Source of the DNA: Bacillus mesophilus
Lineage (GTDB): Bacteria > Bacillota > Bacilli > Bacillales > SA4
Assembly: GCF_011008845.1 (NCBI RefSeq)
Contig: NZ_JAAIWM010000001.1
Span: 744,001-808,000 of the forward strand
Length of the DNA: 64,000 bases
Direction: 5' to 3'
Shown here: positions 8,897 through 18,359 of the stretch, in pieces
How the letters are laid out: every line of letters begins with the position of its first letter
How positions within the stretch are numbered: position 1 is the first letter of the stretch
Made by a program: the position numbers and the translations under genes
The notes under the pieces: generated by a model
Told to the model about the DNA's origin: nothing
The model's input: the letters and a program-made list of their open reading frames with translations, nothing else
Databases searched by the model: none

Positions 8897-8996
8897 AGTG
8901 CTCCTCCTAGGGTGTACTAAATAAATATCCTTTCTCATATTCTAGCATTTTTTTACATATTATCCACCGTTTTTAATAAAATTTCGACAAAAATAC

Positions 8997-9656
8997 TTAA
9001 TTTCCTCGCAATTTATAAACAATCGCTAACATGATAAATGAAATTACAATCATGACTATTACCCAGGACCATGCCAATCCAAGGTTTCCTGTATCCATTG
9101 CAATATAAATGGCTGTTGGGATTGTTTGTGTTTTTCCTGGTATATTTCCGGCTACCATTAAAGTCGCTCCAAATTCTCCTAATGCCCTTGCAAAGCTTAA
9201 GATTGCACCAGAAATAACAGCCCTTTTTGCTAACGGCATTGTAATAGTGAAAAAGACCCTCCGTTCTGACGCACCATCTACTCGAGCCGCATCCTCAACC
9301 TCCCCATCTACCTCTTCAAAACCTATTTTTACAGCTTGGTACATGAGTGGAAATGCTACAACTGTAGATGCAATAACTGCTGCCCACCAAGTAAATATAA
9401 TTGGTTGATCAAAAATCCAGTGAATCCACCTTCCTACAGGACTATTTGCACCCAATGATAGCAGTAAAATAAACCCCACCACTGAGGGGGGGAGCACTAG
9501 AGGTAGAAGTAGGATTGTTTCAAACACCATCTTACCTCTGAATCTATTTCGAGCCATGAGTTTTCCAGCTATAATGCCAAAAACGAGTACAAGTAAGCTT
9601 GCTATGATCGCCACTTGAATAGAGAGCTTAATCGGTTCTATGAATTCCATCGTCAT
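8997..9656 (-). CDS. modB: Molybdate ABC transporter permease
   Basis: A 219-aa membrane permease with about five helices and the conserved ABC-permease loop EEVDGEVEDAARVDGASERRVFF, which contacts the ATPase. LSFARALGEFGATLMVAGNIPGKTQT is typical of ModB. It would carry molybdate delivered by a ModA binding protein. Neither modA nor modC is adjacent: the upstream gene runs the other way, and an EAL protein lies downstream. The ribosome binding site is weak (AAAGGA 11 nt before ATG), which may reflect loss of an upstream coupled gene. Confidence 0.88.
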   Translation of the reverse strand: MTMEFIEPIKLSIQVAIIASLLVLVFGIIAGKLMARNRFRGKMVFETILLLPLVLPPSVVGFILLLSLGANSPVGRWIHWIFDQPIIFTWWAAVIASTVVAFPLMYQAVKIGFEEVDGEVEDAARVDGASERRVFFTITMPLAKRAVISGAILSFARALGEFGATLMVAGNIPGKTQTIPTAIYIAMDTGNLGLAWSWVIVMIVISFIMLAIVYKLRGN

Positions 9657-9788
9657 TCTTGTTTCAATCCTTTTATTCTTAAATTGGTTATGTTACTGAT
9701 TAATTTTATAATTGTTGAAACAAATGAGCAAAATAAACGTATTGATAGTTGAATAAAACTAATATGTTGGTACACAAGGAGATTCGTT

Positions 9789-10601
9789 ATGGAAACAAGA
9801 GAACAGCTACAAACTGCCCTTAGCAGAATTCAGGCATGGGAAAATGACCAAAAGGGGCTTTGGTTTTGGGAGCGTATTGGTAGAATTCCTTTTAAAATTC
9901 TTGATAAGCTAACTCCCGCATTTGTTCAAAAGAAGATCAGTTTATTATTAGATGAGCTTGGTCAATATATTCAAACTGGTGGTCAGTACCTAGTAAACGA
10001 AAAACAGATCTTTAAAAGGTATGCAAAGTACCTTCCTCTTGATCAACCCATTGATAAGTTCGAAGACATTTCAGAAATCCCACTAGAAACGATGAATAAG
10101 CTCTGTGAAGACCTAAGTAAGGATCGTCAGAACTTAGCTACCGTCCAAGGTGCTACGACCGGTTTTGGTGGTATCTTCACGCTCGCAATTGATATCCCGG
10201 TATTACTGGGGTTATCACTAAAAACCCTCCAGGAAATTTCGATTATCTATGGCTATGATCCTAAGGATAGATTGGAACGAGTGTTTATCGTAAAATGCCT
10301 ACAATACTCTTCTGCAGACATTGTTGGTAAACAAGCGATTCTTGAAGAGCTAAGTGATTATTATCACCGTGATGCACATCATCAGGAAATGGTTTCGCAG
10401 TTACAAGGATGGCGCGAGGTTATCTATACATACCGCGATCAATTTGGATGGAAGAAGTTATTCCAGTTAGTACCTGTGGCTGGAATGATTTTCGGTGCTT
10501 TTATTAACCGATCAATGATTCAGGATTTAAGTGAAGCTGGACAAATGCTGTACCAAAAAAGGAGAATAATGGAGAGGCTTCAAAGTCAAACTATGAATTG
10601 A
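9789..10601 (+). CDS. EcsC-family protein
   Basis: A 270-aa protein of the EcsC family, found beside Ecs ABC transporters or alone in Bacillus; its biochemical role is unknown. The family core is visible in the middle (ATVQGATTGFGG, then an amphipathic helix region) and near the C-terminus (LVPVAGMIFGAFINRSM). AAGGAG ATTCGTT precedes the ATG. The erythromycin-esterase-family gene follows 33 nt later on the same strand, so the two are probably co-transcribed. No Ecs ABC genes are present here. Confidence 0.82.
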   Translation: METREQLQTALSRIQAWENDQKGLWFWERIGRIPFKILDKLTPAFVQKKISLLLDELGQYIQTGGQYLVNEKQIFKRYAKYLPLDQPIDKFEDISEIPLETMNKLCEDLSKDRQNLATVQGATTGFGGIFTLAIDIPVLLGLSLKTLQEISIIYGYDPKDRLERVFIVKCLQYSSADIVGKQAILEELSDYYHRDAHHQEMVSQLQGWREVIYTYRDQFGWKKLFQLVPVAGMIFGAFINRSMIQDLSEAGQMLYQKRRIMERLQSQTMN

Positions 10602-10634
10602 AACCATACAAATTCATAGAGAAGGTGTATACAT

Positions 10635-11903
10635 ATGGTCTTAACAAAGACTATTGAAGCTAGTATTCAAAAACATGCAAGACCATTTAAAAATAGTGAG
10701 GAGCTAACCTCGGCACTCATCTCAGAAGTAGGAGATGTGAAGTATGTTCTTCTAGGTGAAGCCTCTCATGGTACATCTGAGTTCTACACGAACCGAACAG
10801 AAATCACAAAAAAACTCATTGTTGAAAAGGGCTTTCAATTTATTGCTGTTGAGGGTGATTGGCCATCCTGCTACGAAGTAAATCGCTATGTCAAAGGCTA
10901 CGAAACCTCTTATTCAAGTGCTAAGGAAGTGTTACAAGCTTTCAATCGCTGGCCAACCTGGATGTGGTCAAATCAAGAGGTTCTAGAGCTGATTGAATGG
11001 CTTAAGGAACACAATGAAACACAAGAAACGAAGGTTGGTTTTTATGGGCTTGATGTATATAGCTTATGGGAATCAATGGAAGCCATCATTAGCTACCTAG
11101 AAAAGACGCAGTCACCCGAGCTTGATCGAGCAAAAAAAGCGTTTGAATGCTTTGAGCCTTTTCATCGAAAACCTGAACAGTACGGTGTTTCAGCGGCATT
11201 GTATGGTGAAGATTGTCGGGAGGAGGTATTAGCGCTTCTTCAAGATATGCTAGCAAAGCGGACTACTCATACACATGATGATGAAGCAAACTTAAATCTT
11301 GTTGTAAACGCACTGGTAACTGCTAATGCCGAATACTATTATGAAGCAATGATTACAAATGACGATCAATCGTGGAACATCCGTGATACACATATGGTAG
11401 AGGCTTTAGAGCACGTATCAAATTTCTATGGAGAGAATTCGAAAGGCATTGTGTGGGAACACAATACTCACATTGGAGATGCACGAGCGACTGATATGGC
11501 AAGGAGCGGCCTTGTTAACGTTGGTCAGTTAACTCGGGAGAAGTATGGTGCAGACAATGTGTATGCAATTGGCTTTGGTACTTATCAGGGGACGGTCATC
11601 GCCTCCACTAAGTGGGGCTCTCCATTTGAGATAATGCCTGTACCAAAGGCTACTAAAGGAAGCTGGGAATATTACCTCCATCAAGCACGACTTGGTAATT
11701 CGCTTCTCATCTTTAATGAAGAAAATGAAAAAGAATTTGCAGAAACCATCGGACATCGTGCGATTGGCGTTATTTATCACCCAGAATATGAGCATATGGG
11801 AAATTACGTCCCAACTATAGTTTCAAAGAGGTACAATGCATTTATCTATATTGAAGAGACAAAGGCATTAACACCTATTGAAGTAGTGAATACCATAATC
11901 TAA
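10635..11903 (+). CDS. Erythromycin-esterase-family hydrolase
   Basis: A 422-aa member of the erythromycin esterase (PF05139) superfamily. The conserved catalytic-region motifs are present: LLGEASHGTSEF, AVEGDW and WEHNTHIGDAR, containing the Glu/His residues used by Ere enzymes. Most chromosomal Bacillus homologues are not proven resistance determinants, and several have other ester substrates. It follows the EcsC-family gene and ends in its own terminator. AGAAGGTG lies upstream of ATG. Drug resistance should not be inferred from this call alone. Confidence 0.85.
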   Translation: MVLTKTIEASIQKHARPFKNSEELTSALISEVGDVKYVLLGEASHGTSEFYTNRTEITKKLIVEKGFQFIAVEGDWPSCYEVNRYVKGYETSYSSAKEVLQAFNRWPTWMWSNQEVLELIEWLKEHNETQETKVGFYGLDVYSLWESMEAIISYLEKTQSPELDRAKKAFECFEPFHRKPEQYGVSAALYGEDCREEVLALLQDMLAKRTTHTHDDEANLNLVVNALVTANAEYYYEAMITNDDQSWNIRDTHMVEALEHVSNFYGENSKGIVWEHNTHIGDARATDMARSGLVNVGQLTREKYGADNVYAIGFGTYQGTVIASTKWGSPFEIMPVPKATKGSWEYYLHQARLGNSLLIFNEENEKEFAETIGHRAIGVIYHPEYEHMGNYVPTIVSKRYNAFIYIEETKALTPIEVVNTII

Positions 11904-11928
11904 AGCTACCTATCAGGTAGCTTTTTTT
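11903..11928 (+). terminator. Terminator of the EcsC/esterase unit
   Basis: AAGCTACC pairs with GGTAGCTT (loop TATCA), followed by a T run, directly after the stop codon. Confidence 0.9.
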
Positions 11929-12063
11929 GGTTTTTTGAGTAACCTTTAGACCAATATTCTTGTAAGAATGAATAGCACAAAAACAACAATTGCTATAGCA
12001 TGGCTAAAAATTTTCCAAAACAAGTAACAGTAATACCTTATTAGAGTTACCAATTTGAATTCA

Positions 12064-12394
12064 TTGACGTTGTAAAATTCTTATTGTAAATTAAAATTAA
12101 TACACATTTAAGGGAGGTAAGCTAATTGGGAAGTTTTATAGATTAGAAGAATTTTATATTCGTGTCAAATCAGGGACTCCCATTTAGAGCATTAGGGTAT
12201 TTTTCATGATCTAGCCTTTCCTTTTTATGTTTTCATGACCCCATTTTCATTCTTCTACCGGACCTCTGGTTTGATACTCCATACTTTCTTTTTCACTAAA
12301 TAGAATAAAACAAGTTTTCATACCGTAATTATTAATAATAGTCTAAAAATCAGGAGGTGTAATCTTTATCAGTTCTTACTGATAAAGAGACTGC
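12064..12394 (+). promoter_or_regulatory. Long leader of the CNNM gene with hairpin between SD and start
   Basis: This stretch of more than 300 nt without a gene carries a possible sigma-A promoter (TTGACG, 17-bp spacer, TAAATT, 12064-12092) pointing at the CNNM gene. It gives a leader of about 300 nt. Near its end is AGGAGGTG (12352-12359), then a perfect 10-bp hairpin (CTTTATCAGT, loop TCTT, ACTGATAAAG; 12364-12387), then the TTG start. A six-codon frame follows an earlier AAGGGAGG at about 12111. No known riboswitch consensus was recognised. Confidence 0.5.
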
Positions 12395-13702
12395 TTGGAG
12401 ATATTTAATTTAATGTGGGTGGCATCACTAATTGCGTTAACGGGATTCTTTGTTGCTTCAGAGTTTGCGATTATTAGAATTCGTAGTACAAGAATTGACC
12501 AACTTGTTTCGGAAGGAAACAAAAATGCATTAGCCGCCAAAAAAGTAATTACTAACCTTGATGAGTATTTGTCAGCTTGTCAGCTTGGTATTACAGTAAC
12601 TGCTTTAGGTCTAGGTTGGCTTGGAGAAGAAACTGTTGCACATCTGTTAGCTCCATTGTTTCAGTATTTAAATGTACCAGCTTCTTTCTCAACAATTCTC
12701 TCAATTGCGATTGCTTTTAGCATCATTACATTTTTACACGTCGTAGTTGGAGAGTTAGCGCCTAAAACCGTTGCCATTCATAAGGCAGAAACAATAACTT
12801 TATTGTTTGCGAGACCACTAATCTTCTTCTATAGACTAATGTTTCCTTTGATAAAAACACTAAATGGTTCCGCTCGTTTAATAACTGGTATGTTCGGACT
12901 AAAGCCAGTTTCTGAACACGAGATGGCCCATTCTGAAGAAGAACTTAGAATGATTCTATCTGATAGCTTAAAAAGTGGGGAAATTAATCCTTCTGAATAT
13001 AAATATATGAATAACATCTTTCTATTTGATGATCGAATTGCGAAGGATATTATGATTCCACGCACTGAAATTGTCGGGATTGATAAAGATACTTCAGTTG
13101 AAGAGTTTATTAAGATTGCTACGGTAGAAAATTATACAAGATATCCTGTTTATGAGGGTGATAAGGACCATATTATTGGAATGGTCAACATGAAGGAAAT
13201 CTTAACTCAATACATTAAAGGTGATAAGAAAAACATTATTTCTCAATATATACGACCTGTCATTCAAGTGATTGAAACGATTTCTTTGCATGAACTCCTC
13301 GTTAAAATGCAAAAAGAACGTGTTCACATGGCCATCCTTATTGACGAGTATGGTGGGACTGACGGTCTTGTAACCGTTGAGGATATTATCGAAGAAATTG
13401 TTGGTGAGATCCGAGATGAATTTGATCACGACGAAGCACCTGATATCCGCCACATTGATTCTAATAAAGCCATTATTGACGGAAGAGTCCTACTAGAAGA
13501 AGTTAATAATCTCTTCGGACTAGAGATTGATGATACTGATGTCGACACAATCGGAGGTTGGATTCTCACCAAAAAAATGGATGCGAAAATGGGAGATACT
13601 CTTCATGTAAATAACTTTGAATTTCATATCTTAGATATGGAAGGCTTTCATATCAAAAGAGTAAAAGTAGAGCGAACTTTACTGCAGCAATCACCAGCAT
13701 AA
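12395..13702 (+). CDS. CNNM/CorC-family membrane protein (hemolysin-like, YhdP type)
   Basis: A 435-aa protein with an N-terminal DUF21/CNNM membrane domain (about 1-190), two CBS domains (about 205-335) and a C-terminal CorC/HlyC domain. The family is linked to magnesium or other divalent-cation export and homeostasis; B. subtilis YhdP (MpfA) is a magnesium exporter. TTG 12395 is preferred because the peptide it adds, EIFNL, matches the usual start of YhdP-type proteins. ATG 12413 is the alternative. The gene has a structured leader and a strong terminator and appears monocistronic. Confidence 0.88.
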   Translation: MEIFNLMWVASLIALTGFFVASEFAIIRIRSTRIDQLVSEGNKNALAAKKVITNLDEYLSACQLGITVTALGLGWLGEETVAHLLAPLFQYLNVPASFSTILSIAIAFSIITFLHVVVGELAPKTVAIHKAETITLLFARPLIFFYRLMFPLIKTLNGSARLITGMFGLKPVSEHEMAHSEEELRMILSDSLKSGEINPSEYKYMNNIFLFDDRIAKDIMIPRTEIVGIDKDTSVEEFIKIATVENYTRYPVYEGDKDHIIGMVNMKEILTQYIKGDKKNIISQYIRPVIQVIETISLHELLVKMQKERVHMAILIDEYGGTDGLVTVEDIIEEIVGEIRDEFDHDEAPDIRHIDSNKAIIDGRVLLEEVNNLFGLEIDDTDVDTIGGWILTKKMDAKMGDTLHVNNFEFHILDMEGFHIKRVKVERTLLQQSPA

Positions 13703-13711
13703 TACTATATC

Positions 13712-13742
13712 AAGGGACATTTCAAATCGAAATGTCCCTTCT
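13712..13742 (+). terminator. Terminator of the CNNM gene
   Basis: AAGGGACATTTC pairs with GAAATGTCCCTT around a short loop, then CTTT. It is 10 nt after the stop. Confidence 0.85.
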
Positions 13743-13874
13743 TTATGTAGAAACTAGGGTACAAGTTCCCTCTCCCCCTAACCACTCCCAAAGAAAGACT
13801 AGCAAATTGAAAGAAACCAACCACACATTTAATGTAAACAACAGTATGCTGACAAACAAACAAGCGTAAAAGAC

Positions 13875-13931
13875 AAAAAAGCCTGTCAGTCGGAATCCCC
13901 CTCTAATTTAAGGTTATTCCGGATGACAGGC
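13875..13931 (-). terminator. Terminator of the chemoreceptor gene
   Basis: On the minus strand GCCTGTCA and GGAAT arms pair with ATTCC and TGACAGGC, with T6 after the stem. It sits just past the stop of the chemoreceptor gene. Confidence 0.8.
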
Positions 13932-13937
13932 ACAGGT

Positions 13938-15692
13938 TTATTTAAATTGCTCCATCATTTTTTGTAATTCTTCACTTAAAGCATTAAGGTTCTCTGCAGA
14001 CGTGGCAATTGTCCCAATCACGCTTATTTGCTCATCCACAGAAGCAAGAACTTCTTCAGAAGAAGCAGCTGTTTCTTCTGCCACTGCTGATACATTTTGA
14101 ACAGATTCTAGAATACTTCCACTATAGTCTGTTACAACTGAAATCTCTGAATTTAGAAGTCTTACAGCCTCTATAATTTGGTTCATTGCATAAGAGATTT
14201 GATTAAACTGTGTTTCTGTATCCATTACTGCATGATCCAATTTAGACGAAATTTCTGTTGTATTGCTCATTGCTTTTACGGTAGATTCAGTTTCTTTTTC
14301 CACACTGTTAATCATATGCTGAATTTCATTGGTTGCCTTGTTTGTTTGCTCAGCTAGCTTTCGGACTTCATCAGCCACGACCGCAAATCCTTTTCCAGAT
14401 TCTCCAGCTCTAGCTGCCTCAATACTCGCGTTCAACGCAAGTAAATTTGTTTGTTGTGAAATGGAATCAATTGTAGTGACGATGTTTGAAATATCTTTAA
14501 TACTATTGTAAAGATGGTTAATTCCAATCCCAATCTGTTCAGATGCTCTTTTTGTTGCTTCATTGGAATCTTGTAAAAATGAAACCTTTTCTTTTCCAAG
14601 GTCAATAGCCTGTGTTGACTCACTTGTTAATGTAAGCATAAGTTGATTTTGCACATTCATTTTATTAATTGCTTTACTTAAATCTTCTGTTTTTTGACTT
14701 GTCATTTCTATATCAGAAGCTTGTGCAACAGAACCCTTCGTAATCTCACTCATTGCTCTACCCATCTCTTCACTAGTTGCATTTGTTTCTTCAGCTAACG
14801 CGGAAAGCTCTAATGCTGACTGAGATACTTTAGTACTAGTTGTTTGGACATTTGATAGAACAAACCTTAATTGCTCTGCCATTTTATTAAATGCTCTTCC
14901 TAATTGGCCAATTTCATCCTCGGACTCAGGTAGTGACTCTACATTTAAATGACCTTCAGATATAAGAATAGATGATTCAGTAATTTTCCCCATAAGTTTA
15001 AGCTTCTTCTTGGTAAGAAAATAAAACAGTGTTAAGCCCACGAATGTAATTAAAGCGGAAATTCCTAGAATAATATATAACAAGGTATTTAATGATTCGT
15101 AGAACTCATATTCATATGCCCCAACACCAATATTCCAATCCCATGGCTCAAAATAAGACATATATACAATTTTGTTTCTTTCTACTGTTTCTCCAGCATT
15201 TTTCCAAGCATACTCATAAAACCTAGATTCAATATCACTTTCTTTTGCAGCTTTCACAATATCCTGAACAACAAATTGTCCACTTGAATTTTTAACTTCA
15301 GTTTTGTCATCCCCAATTGGAATAACCGGATGCAACTGGGCAATATGATTGGAGTCATATGCCATTAAATAGCCTTCTTTTTTATACACAAAGGACGATT
15401 GTTTAAAATCGTATGTTGTAGCTCCATCTTTCACCACAGCAGGCCCAACTAATAATTCACGTGCTCTCTCCTTTGCCTCTTCAAGTGTCATGTTCCCTTG
15501 CTCTACTTGCTCATTCAAGAGACCTAATGTAGAAATTGAATTATGGACAATATGCTGCAAATCCAGTTTCCCACTATTCACAAGTTCATGTTTAGCAAAA
15601 TTGTAGCTTAATAAACCTAAAGCTGTTGTCGCACTTAAGATTAAAACCGTTATACCTAATAATAACTTTGTTGAAATTTTGCTAATCTTCAT
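13938..15692 (-). CDS. Methyl-accepting chemotaxis protein with single Cache sensor
   Basis: A 584-aa transducer. A first membrane helix (about 8-30) is followed by an extracellular single-Cache domain to about 200; the [14 protein letters not shown] end of the sensor is typical. A second helix comes at about 203-225, then HAMP and a long cytoplasmic signalling domain with the hairpin tip around [21 protein letters not shown]. It would pass ligand information to CheA/CheW and bias flagellar rotation. GGGAG precedes ATG. It stands alone with its own terminator; the ligand is unknown. Confidence 0.93.
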   Translation of the reverse strand: MKISKISTKLLLGITVLILSATTALGLLSYNFAKHELVNSGKLDLQHIVHNSISTLGLLNEQVEQGNMTLEEAKERARELLVGPAVVKDGATTYDFKQSSFVYKKEGYLMAYDSNHIAQLHPVIPIGDDKTEVKNSSGQFVVQDIVKAAKESDIESRFYEYAWKNAGETVERNKIVYMSYFEPWDWNIGVGAYEYEFYESLNTLLYIILGISALITFVGLTLFYFLTKKKLKLMGKITESSILISEGHLNVESLPESEDEIGQLGRAFNKMAEQLRFVLSNVQTTSTKVSQSALELSALAEETNATSEEMGRAMSEITKGSVAQASDIEMTSQKTEDLSKAINKMNVQNQLMLTLTSESTQAIDLGKEKVSFLQDSNEATKRASEQIGIGINHLYNSIKDISNIVTTIDSISQQTNLLALNASIEAARAGESGKGFAVVADEVRKLAEQTNKATNEIQHMINSVEKETESTVKAMSNTTEISSKLDHAVMDTETQFNQISYAMNQIIEAVRLLNSEISVVTDYSGSILESVQNVSAVAEETAASSEEVLASVDEQISVIGTIATSAENLNALSEELQKMMEQFK

Positions 15693-16018
15693 TAGGAATC
15701 TCCCTTTATTTTCATAATATTTTTATTTATATCGTCAATTTTAACCATTACTTTGAATGGGAAATTGCACCAAATGGGAGGGCCTAAAAGCAACTGGGAA
15801 AATAAATCCTCCTTATTTAGATCCTATCAAAAGATACATATAGTGCCTCTCTGATAACTTCTCATGAATAAACACTCTAGGTTTTCATAAAGATAAGAGG
15901 TAATATCGAAAACTATTAGGCAATTAGAAAATAAAAGATCTCTCTATTTGCTGTGTTGACATGCAAAATATATAATTTAATCAAACGTTTGTTTAATTTT
16001 GGTAAGGTGGTGCACTCA

Positions 16019-17047
16019 TTGATAGCTTTCTTAAAAAGAAAAGATGTGTCATTAAGGCCTCATGATTATTTTGTAACGGCCCTTAACTTCATGGCACTAG
16101 GTTTATTTTCAACTCTCATTATTGGATTGATCATCGAAACAATAGGTAAACAGTTGACGATGCTACCCAATTTTTCAACATTCTTAATTGATATGGGTAG
16201 TCTCGCAAAAACGCTAATGGGTCCAGCCATTGGAGGAGCCATAGCATTCGGTTTAAGAGCTCCCCCACTTGTCATATTTGCAAGTATCGTTAGCGGGGCT
16301 GCTGGGGCAACGCTTGGTGGACCTGCAGGAAGCTATGTGGCTGCAGTGATCTCTACAGAATGTGGAAAACTCATTCATAACGAGACAAAGGTGGATATCA
16401 TTCTAACTCCTTTAACAACGGTCCTTGTTGGATTCAGTGTAGCGACATTTATCGGTCCTCCTATCGGTGGATTAATGACCTACTTTGGAGAAATTATTAA
16501 CTGGTCAACGAAACAACAGCCGTTACTACTTGGCATTCTAGTTGCCGTTTTAATGGGATTAGCATTAACTGCTCCTATTTCTAGTGCGGCGATTTCATTA
16601 ATGTTAGGACTTGAGGGTGTTGCGGCTGGGGCAGCAACGATTGGTTGCGCTGCACAAATGATTGGCTTTGCTACGACAAGCTATCGTGAAAATGGTGTAG
16701 GAGGTCTTTTAGCAATTGGATTAGGAACTTCGATGCTTCAAGTAGGAAATATTATAAAGAACCCACTTATACTGATACCGCCAACAGTTGCAGGAGCAGT
16801 CTTGGCACCTATTGGTACGATGATGTTTCCTATGCTAAATAATGCAGCTGGAGCTGGAATGGGGACTAGTGGATTAGTGGGGCCAATGATGACCCTATCA
16901 GTTATGGGCTTTACAGGGACTGTCTTTATAAAGATCCTACTCCTTCATTTTGTCGGACCAGCGATTATTAGTTTAGTTCTATCAGAGTGGATGAGGAAAA
17001 AAGGCTATATCAAATTTGGTGATCTTAAGATTAGTACAGAACGATAA
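16019..17047 (+). CDS. PTS_EIIC_2-type membrane protein
   Basis: A 342-aa polytopic membrane protein of the PTS EIIC_2 (PF13303) type, rich in Gly/Ala helices, with loops such as GPAIGGAIAFGLRAPP and GPPIGGLMTYFGE. No EIIA, EIIB or phosphorylation site is fused or adjacent, so it may transport or sense without phosphoryl transfer; the role is unknown. TTG 16019 is chosen because AAGGTGGTG lies 6 nt before it; a longer frame from 15953 has no ribosome binding site. A terminator follows. Confidence 0.75.
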   Translation: MIAFLKRKDVSLRPHDYFVTALNFMALGLFSTLIIGLIIETIGKQLTMLPNFSTFLIDMGSLAKTLMGPAIGGAIAFGLRAPPLVIFASIVSGAAGATLGGPAGSYVAAVISTECGKLIHNETKVDIILTPLTTVLVGFSVATFIGPPIGGLMTYFGEIINWSTKQQPLLLGILVAVLMGLALTAPISSAAISLMLGLEGVAAGAATIGCAAQMIGFATTSYRENGVGGLLAIGLGTSMLQVGNIIKNPLILIPPTVAGAVLAPIGTMMFPMLNNAAGAGMGTSGLVGPMMTLSVMGFTGTVFIKILLLHFVGPAIISLVLSEWMRKKGYIKFGDLKISTER

Positions 17048-17048
17048 G

Positions 17049-17080
17049 AAAAAGCTGCTGATTTGCTCAGCAGCTTTTTC
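17049..17080 (+). terminator. Terminator of the PTS_EIIC_2-type gene
   Basis: AAAGCTGCTGA pairs with TCAGCAGCTTT around TTTGC, followed by TTC. Confidence 0.88.
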
Positions 17081-17138
17081 TATATACTACGGATAGGATG
17101 CATTCGAGAAATATCATACCGCTCCTACTAATAGCTCA

Positions 17139-18347
17139 TTAATTCGCAATCATTGCACGTAAGATGGTGGTTGTTGCTTCCTTCTTATTTACATCCTCTA
17201 GCTGCGAGGATTTTACGATTAATTTTTTCACTGGCATGATAAAAGGTGTATCTGCTTTGATTAATTTGTCAGGAGCACCTACGACAATGTCATCCATGCT
17301 GATTCCATCCAGAATCTCAATCCTGCCTTTACTTTCAATCCCTAGCTGTAGTTCTACTTCTTTTACCTTACCTTTCTCCATTACAAAAGCTGAGTACTCA
17401 CTGCGATTTCGTAGCACGGAATGTTCGGGAAGTAGTAATGTAGCAAAACTTTCCTGTTGGACGACTTCTACACCAATGTGATGACCGAATAATAATTGTT
17501 CCTGGTCCTCTACCTCTTCAACATTTATGGTAAAAGGAAAATAACTGGTCTCTTCATGTAAAGAAGGTGAGTTTACAGGAAATTGTGAGATATCACTGAT
17601 TGTCCCAATAAGTGGTTGTTTCCCCTTTGAAATATATACTTTCTGACCCACCTGAATAGATTGTAACTCCTGCTCAGATAACTCTCCCTTAATCACATAT
17701 GGATACGTAATAATCGTGATAAGTTCATCCTTACCATTTTTATTTATAGATTTAACAATGCCATCTGTGGTACTAAGAATGGTTTGAGCATCAGCTTCAT
17801 TTTCAATACTTTCAAGCTGTAGCTCATAATCTTCAATGTCAATCTCTAACAACTCTTCTTTTAATTCTAATTCCCTAATTTGACTATCAATCAGAATTTC
17901 ATTTGCTTCTGCCTGTGCTTCCTCCCACTCTGACTCAAATACAGTTGGGTAGCTTATAGATTTCAATGCCGATATATCCTTACTAAGCTTTCTTTCCTCT
18001 GCTTGTGCTCGTTCAATCTTACTCTCTAACTGCTGAATTAAACCCTCAGACTGAGTTGTACTGTACTGCACTAGCGGTGTTCCAACCTGAACAAAATCGC
18101 CCTCTTTGACAAGGATTTCCTCAATTACACCTAGTTGAGGCTGATAGCTAATAACAGACTCTTCTTGTGCTGTAACAACACCCTTCTTAAAATGGGAAAT
18201 GCGTATATCTCCTTCTACCGGCTGATGAAAAGCATCCACCTTTGATACAAAATATAGATCAGCATCATACTTCTTGAGCAGATAAAGATTTCCAAGAATG
18301 AGGCAAAGTACAAGTATTATGATAGATGACCAAATCCATTTTTTCAT
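17139..18347 (-). CDS. yknX: HlyD/YknX-type membrane fusion protein
   Basis: A 402-aa periplasmic-adaptor-type protein: one N-terminal membrane helix (about 5-24), a lipoyl-like barrel half, a long coiled coil (about 95-190, rich in E, L and K), then the second barrel half and beta-barrel regions. It is the adaptor class that works with an ABC exporter. GGGGGAGG precedes the start and the YIP1-like gene is 12 nt upstream, which gives the yknWX arrangement of B. subtilis. The ATPase (YknY) and permease (YknZ) genes expected next are missing, because a plus-strand gene abuts. The symbol is by analogy. Confidence 0.7.
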   Translation of the reverse strand: MKKWIWSSIIILVLCLILGNLYLLKKYDADLYFVSKVDAFHQPVEGDIRISHFKKGVVTAQEESVISYQPQLGVIEEILVKEGDFVQVGTPLVQYSTTQSEGLIQQLESKIERAQAEERKLSKDISALKSISYPTVFESEWEEAQAEANEILIDSQIRELELKEELLEIDIEDYELQLESIENEADAQTILSTTDGIVKSINKNGKDELITIITYPYVIKGELSEQELQSIQVGQKVYISKGKQPLIGTISDISQFPVNSPSLHEETSYFPFTINVEEVEDQEQLLFGHHIGVEVVQQESFATLLLPEHSVLRNRSEYSAFVMEKGKVKEVELQLGIESKGRIEILDGISMDDIVVGAPDKLIKADTPFIMPVKKLIVKSSQLEDVNKKEATTTILRAMIAN

Positions 18348-18359
18348 GATTGCCTCCCC

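Noticed and set aside
10635..11903. Erythromycin-esterase-family gene as a macrolide resistance determinant.
   Set aside because: The family is broad, chromosomal Bacillus members are mostly untested, and there are no mobile or resistance neighbours.
15957..15977. TTGACA and TATAAT upstream of the PTS_EIIC_2-type gene as a promoter.
   Set aside because: The spacing is only 9 bp, far from the 16-18 bp needed.
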